Below the pieces are notes generated by a model that was not told the origin of the DNA, did not search any database, and saw only the letters and a list, made by a program, of their open reading frames with translations. Source: Clostridiales bacterium (lineage in GTDB: Bacteria; Bacillota; Clostridia; Oscillospirales; QAMX01). Taken from it: a DNA stretch of 7,208 bases. The stretch lies in the NCBI GenBank assembly GCA_012514045.1, contig JAAZBA010000306.1, forward strand, positions 1-7,208, given 5' to 3'. The position numbers were made by a program, and so were the translations under genes. Position 1 is the first letter of the stretch. Every line of letters begins with the position of its first letter. Shown here piece by piece: positions 4,634 to 7,208 of the stretch.

Positions 4634-5719
4634 ATGTACGAAAAAAAGCTGCGGGAAATAATATCCTCAATCAAACCCACCGACATTGACGCCAAAAAGA
4701 AAGCCCAGATGCAGCTCGACTCTCTGGCAAAACCTCCGGGAAGCCTTGGAAGGCTGGAGGATTTCGCCGTTACCTTATCCGGCGTGTTCGGAGAGGTGCC
4801 GAAAAGCCTTAAGCCCAGATGTGTCATCATCACAGCCTCCGACAACGGAGTTGTGGAGGAGGGAGTGGCCAGCGCTCCGAAGGAGTTCACTCTCACCCAG
4901 ACAAGAAACTTCAACAAAGGTCTGACGGGAGTGTGCGTGACATCGAGAGTTGCCGACGCTTTCCTTATTGTGGCAGATCTCGGCGTTGACACAGAGGAAA
5001 AGATTGAAGGCGTAATCGATATGAAAATCGCCCGGGGGACAAAAAATATAGCCCTCGGAAGCGCCATGACAAGGGAGGAATGCGTCAAAGCTGTCCTCTC
5101 CGGCGTCAAGCTTGCGGAGAAAGCCAAAAAACAGGGCTGTATGATGGCAGGAGTAGGCGAGATGGGCATAGGGAACACCACCACTACCGCCGCGGCGCTC
5201 TGCGCTCTGACAAACTGCGCCCCGTCGGACGCCACAGGCAAGGGAGCGGGGCTCTCCTCTGCCGCATATGAGAAAAAAATATCGGTCATAGAGCGAGCCC
5301 TGAAAGTGAACAACCCTGACAGAAATGATGTAATAGACGTTCTCTCAAAGGTAGGAGGCTTTGACATCGCCGCCATGACGGGAGTTTATTTAGGCTGCGC
5401 CCTTTACGGCATGGTATCCGTTATCGATGGCTTTATCTCCATGACAGCGGCCCTGTGCGCTTACAGACTATGCGAATATTCCCGTGACTATATGCTTCCA
5501 TCACATTTCAGCGCGGAAAAGGGTAACATCATAGCGTATCGCGCGCTGGGCATTGAGCCGGTGCTGAAGCTTGACATGAGGCTCGGCGAGGGAAGCGGAT
5601 GTCCGCTTGCCTTCATGCTTGCCGACACCTCCTGCGCAATCTATCACGAAACCGCTACTTTTGCCGAGGCGTGCGTGAACGCGGAATATTTGGAGGCTAT
5701 TGAAGACTTTGAAAACTAA
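4634..5719 (+). CDS. cobT: Nicotinate-nucleotide-dimethylbenzimidazole phosphoribosyltransferase
   Basis: Activates the lower ligand base of cobalamin by moving phosphoribose from nicotinate mononucleotide to dimethylbenzimidazole or a related base. Family blocks (numbered from ATG 4634): LAKPPGSLGRLED (31-43), DNGV with EEGV (70-78), GEMGIGNTTTT (175-185), and RLGEGSG (316-322), whose E319 matches the catalytic glutamate (E317 in Salmonella). The product is 361 residues, the usual size. ATG 4634 is preferred over TTG 4589 because GAGGGAG (4617-4623) lies 10 nt before it and the earlier start lies inside cobO. The gap to cobO is 34 bp. The DHGV motif of most homologues reads DNGV here. Cobalamin assembly genes cobU and cobS are not in the window. 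Confidence 0.95.
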   Translation: MYEKKLREIISSIKPTDIDAKKKAQMQLDSLAKPPGSLGRLEDFAVTLSGVFGEVPKSLKPRCVIITASDNGVVEEGVASAPKEFTLTQTRNFNKGLTGVCVTSRVADAFLIVADLGVDTEEKIEGVIDMKIARGTKNIALGSAMTREECVKAVLSGVKLAEKAKKQGCMMAGVGEMGIGNTTTTAAALCALTNCAPSDATGKGAGLSSAAYEKKISVIERALKVNNPDRNDVIDVLSKVGGFDIAAMTGVYLGCALYGMVSVIDGFISMTAALCAYRLCEYSRDYMLPSHFSAEKGNIIAYRALGIEPVLKLDMRLGEGSGCPLAFMLADTSCAIYHETATFAEACVNAEYLEAIEDFEN

Positions 5720-6593
5720 AAGAATTTTATCGTTAATCCTGGTGAGTATTCTCACCATTACCATCGTCCTGACAGGCTGTCAGCCGAACGATGGAACAAG
5801 CGCAGCCGCGAAGAACTACGAGCGTATCGTATGCGGAAGCGTCGCGTCCACAGAGATCATCACCGCTCTCGGTCTTGGTGACAAGCTTGTGGCAATCGAC
5901 AACTTTGCCTTCGACGTGGAAGGCATACCCGAAGACGTCACGATGATGGACTTCTATGTACCGAACCCTGAGGGTGTTCTGGCCTGCGAGCCGGATCTCT
6001 TTATCACCTTCGATTATGAGCAGAACGTAGAGAGCTATAAGTCAGTTGAAGACGCGGGAGTAGACGTGCTCTACGTATCTTCCTCTTCAGACTCAGTTGA
6101 CGACGTGGCGGCGGACATCAGATATCTCGCTGAGGCTCTGGGCAAAAAAGCCGACGGAGAAAAGCTTGCGAAGGACATGCTCAATAAGGTTGACGCCCTT
6201 AAGAAGAAAGCAGAAAAGGTAAAGGAAAAGAAAACAGTTTACTTCGAAATCTCCCCTGCCCCCTCTATCTTTAGCGTTGGCAGCGGCACCTTTATAAACG
6301 ACATGATTGAAATTATCGGCGCGGAAAACGTGTTCTCCGACAGCGAGGGCTATCCGGAAATATCCACAGAGGCTATCATAGAGCGTGATCCGGACGTCAT
6401 CATCACAAACGTGAACTACATCCCGGACGCGGACAAAGAAATTATAGCGCGTGACGGTTTTGATGAGCTCAGGGCTGTCAAGAACGGTGACGTATACATC
6501 GTTGACGCCAACGCCACCTCAAGACCTACACAGAACGTGGTAAAAGCAATTGAACAGATAGGAAAGGCAGTATATCCCGAGATTTATGGCTAA
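5709..6593 (+). CDS. btuF: Corrinoid ABC transporter substrate-binding lipoprotein (BtuF-like)
   Basis: Extracellular receptor that captures the substrate and delivers it to a FecCD-type permease; anchored to the membrane by lipid. It shows a lysine-rich start, a hydrophobic stretch and a lipobox LTGC, with the lipidated cysteine at codon 5778-5780. The two-lobed periplasmic-binding fold (PF01497 type) shows in ERIVCGSVASTEIITALGLGDKLVAIDN, PEGVLACEPDLFITF and the later SVGSGTFINDMIEIIGAENVF; a charged Lys-rich linker helix lies between the lobes. No ATG is available: TTG 5709 lies 12 nt after GGAGG (5692-5696), while in-frame TTG 5700 lies only 3 nt after it. Either start overlaps the cobT end, implying translational coupling. 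The family also binds haem and siderophores; B12 is inferred from the riboswitch and cob genes. Confidence 0.88.
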   Translation: MKTKRILSLILVSILTITIVLTGCQPNDGTSAAAKNYERIVCGSVASTEIITALGLGDKLVAIDNFAFDVEGIPEDVTMMDFYVPNPEGVLACEPDLFITFDYEQNVESYKSVEDAGVDVLYVSSSSDSVDDVAADIRYLAEALGKKADGEKLAKDMLNKVDALKKKAEKVKEKKTVYFEISPAPSIFSVGSGTFINDMIEIIGAENVFSDSEGYPEISTEAIIERDPDVIITNVNYIPDADKEIIARDGFDELRAVKNGDVYIVDANATSRPTQNVVKAIEQIGKAVYPEIYG

Positions 6594-7208
6594 AAAAATA
6601 ACTATAGCGGCGGCAGCGGCGCTTATAACGCTGGCTGCCGCCGCATGCTTAGGTTCAAGCTCCGTACACCTTAGGGACACGGTGTCAATAATCGCTCATA
6701 AGCTGTTTTCTTCTCCCCTCCCCGAGACTATCGGCTCTCATACCGTGGCGATTATATGGAGCATAAGAATACCCAGGGTGCTCATGGCCTTTCTGGTAGG
6801 CGGCGCCCTTTCTGTCAGCGGGGCAGTGGTTCAGAGCGTACTGCGTAACCCGCTTGCTTCGCCGTACACCTTAGGCGTGTCCTCCGGAGCCGCTTTAGGC
6901 GCGGGGATCATCATCATCACCGGCCTGACGGTACCTTTCCTGGGGATGTACCTTCTGCCCTTTACAGGTCTTATCTTCGGCATCGTCATAGTGGTGGCGG
7001 CAATCGCTTTCGCTTCCCGGGTGGACCGCACCCTGTCAACAAACACGATTATCCTCTCCGGACTTGTGTTTTCCCTCTTTGTAGGCGCCATGCTGACATT
7101 GCTTGCAAGACTCAACAGGGAGTCCATTGAGCGGATTGCTCTTTGGCACCTGGGAACATTTGCATCCAGAGGGTTTTCTCACATCGGAGGCATCCTGCCG
7201 TTTCTCGT
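6586..7208 (+). CDS. btuC: FecCD-family ABC transporter permease (BtuC-like), 3' end beyond window
   Basis: Membrane subunit of a corrinoid importer; 207 codons are present and the frame is still open at the window edge (a full protein is about 330 residues). Alanine-rich first membrane helix (about 5-22), then the family signature RIPRVL (61-66), LVGGALSVSGAVVQ (70-83) and RNPLASPYTLGVSSGAALG (87-105), followed by further membrane helices around 106-124, 126-144 and 154-175. ATG 6586 overlaps the stop of the receptor gene by 8 bp, so translation is probably coupled; only a distant GGAAAGG is seen upstream. The family includes siderophore, haem and B12 permeases; the riboswitch and neighbours favour corrinoid. 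The ATPase subunit is expected next. Confidence 0.92.
   Translation, partial: MAKKITIAAAAALITLAAAACLGSSSVHLRDTVSIIAHKLFSSPLPETIGSHTVAIIWSIRIPRVLMAFLVGGALSVSGAVVQSVLRNPLASPYTLGVSSGAALGAGIIIITGLTVPFLGMYLLPFTGLIFGIVIVVAAIAFASRVDRTLSTNTIILSGLVFSLFVGAMLTLLARLNRESIERIALWHLGTFASRGFSHIGGILPFL

Noticed and set aside
4384..5376. Long minus-strand frame of 330 codons
   Set aside because: Antisense shadow of cobO and cobT, whose family motifs are unmistakable on the plus strand; Ser/Phe-rich low-quality translation.
6831..7127. Minus-strand frame of 98 codons
   Set aside because: Antisense to the clear FecCD permease frame, which continues through this region to the window edge.

Overview
The window reads as a bacterial chromosome segment, most likely from a low-to-mid GC Gram-positive of the Clostridia type. 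This rests on strong GGAGG-type Shine-Dalgarno sequences, near-consensus sigma-A promoters, a lipoprotein-type solute receptor, a cobalamin riboswitch with an intrinsic terminator, and a Tn916/phage-like integrase. The species cannot be named from the sequence.

Left part (1-1347): remains of mobile DNA. It holds the C-terminal end of a tyrosine integrase that has lost the arginine of its HxLRH box. Next comes a 56-bp piece of a tRNA-Ser(CGA) gene, running from the anticodon loop to the CCA end with no 5' half, which is the expected look of an integration attachment core. A perfect inverted repeat and an 11-bp direct repeat lie nearby. An AT-rich N-terminal stub of a restriction-modification enzyme follows, joined to an unrelated tail near position 927.

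Middle part (1348-3605): a two-gene minus-strand operon, an amidohydrolase followed 14 bp later by an AAC(3)-family N-acetyltransferase, driven by a TTGACC-17-TATAAT promoter. A divergent promoter (TGGACA-17-TATAAT) drives a small plus-strand protein that may have an ABM-like alpha/beta-barrel fold. The substrates of all three are unknown.

Right part (3665-7208): a vitamin B12 operon. A consensus promoter is followed by a leader of about 370 nt holding a cobalamin riboswitch, a visible terminator and a competing antiterminator. Four tightly packed genes follow: corrinoid adenosyltransferase (cobO), the lower-ligand phosphoribosyltransferase (cobT), a lipoprotein corrinoid-binding protein (btuF-like) and a permease (btuC-like) that runs off the window. 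Together they would import a corrinoid, adenosylate it and activate its lower base, with expression shut off when cobalamin is plentiful. The transport ATPase (btuD) is expected just beyond the right edge.

No wholly new system is evident. The items most worth a second look are the tRNA-core junction, the integrase active-site change, the acetyltransferase/amidohydrolase pair and the riboswitch expression platform.
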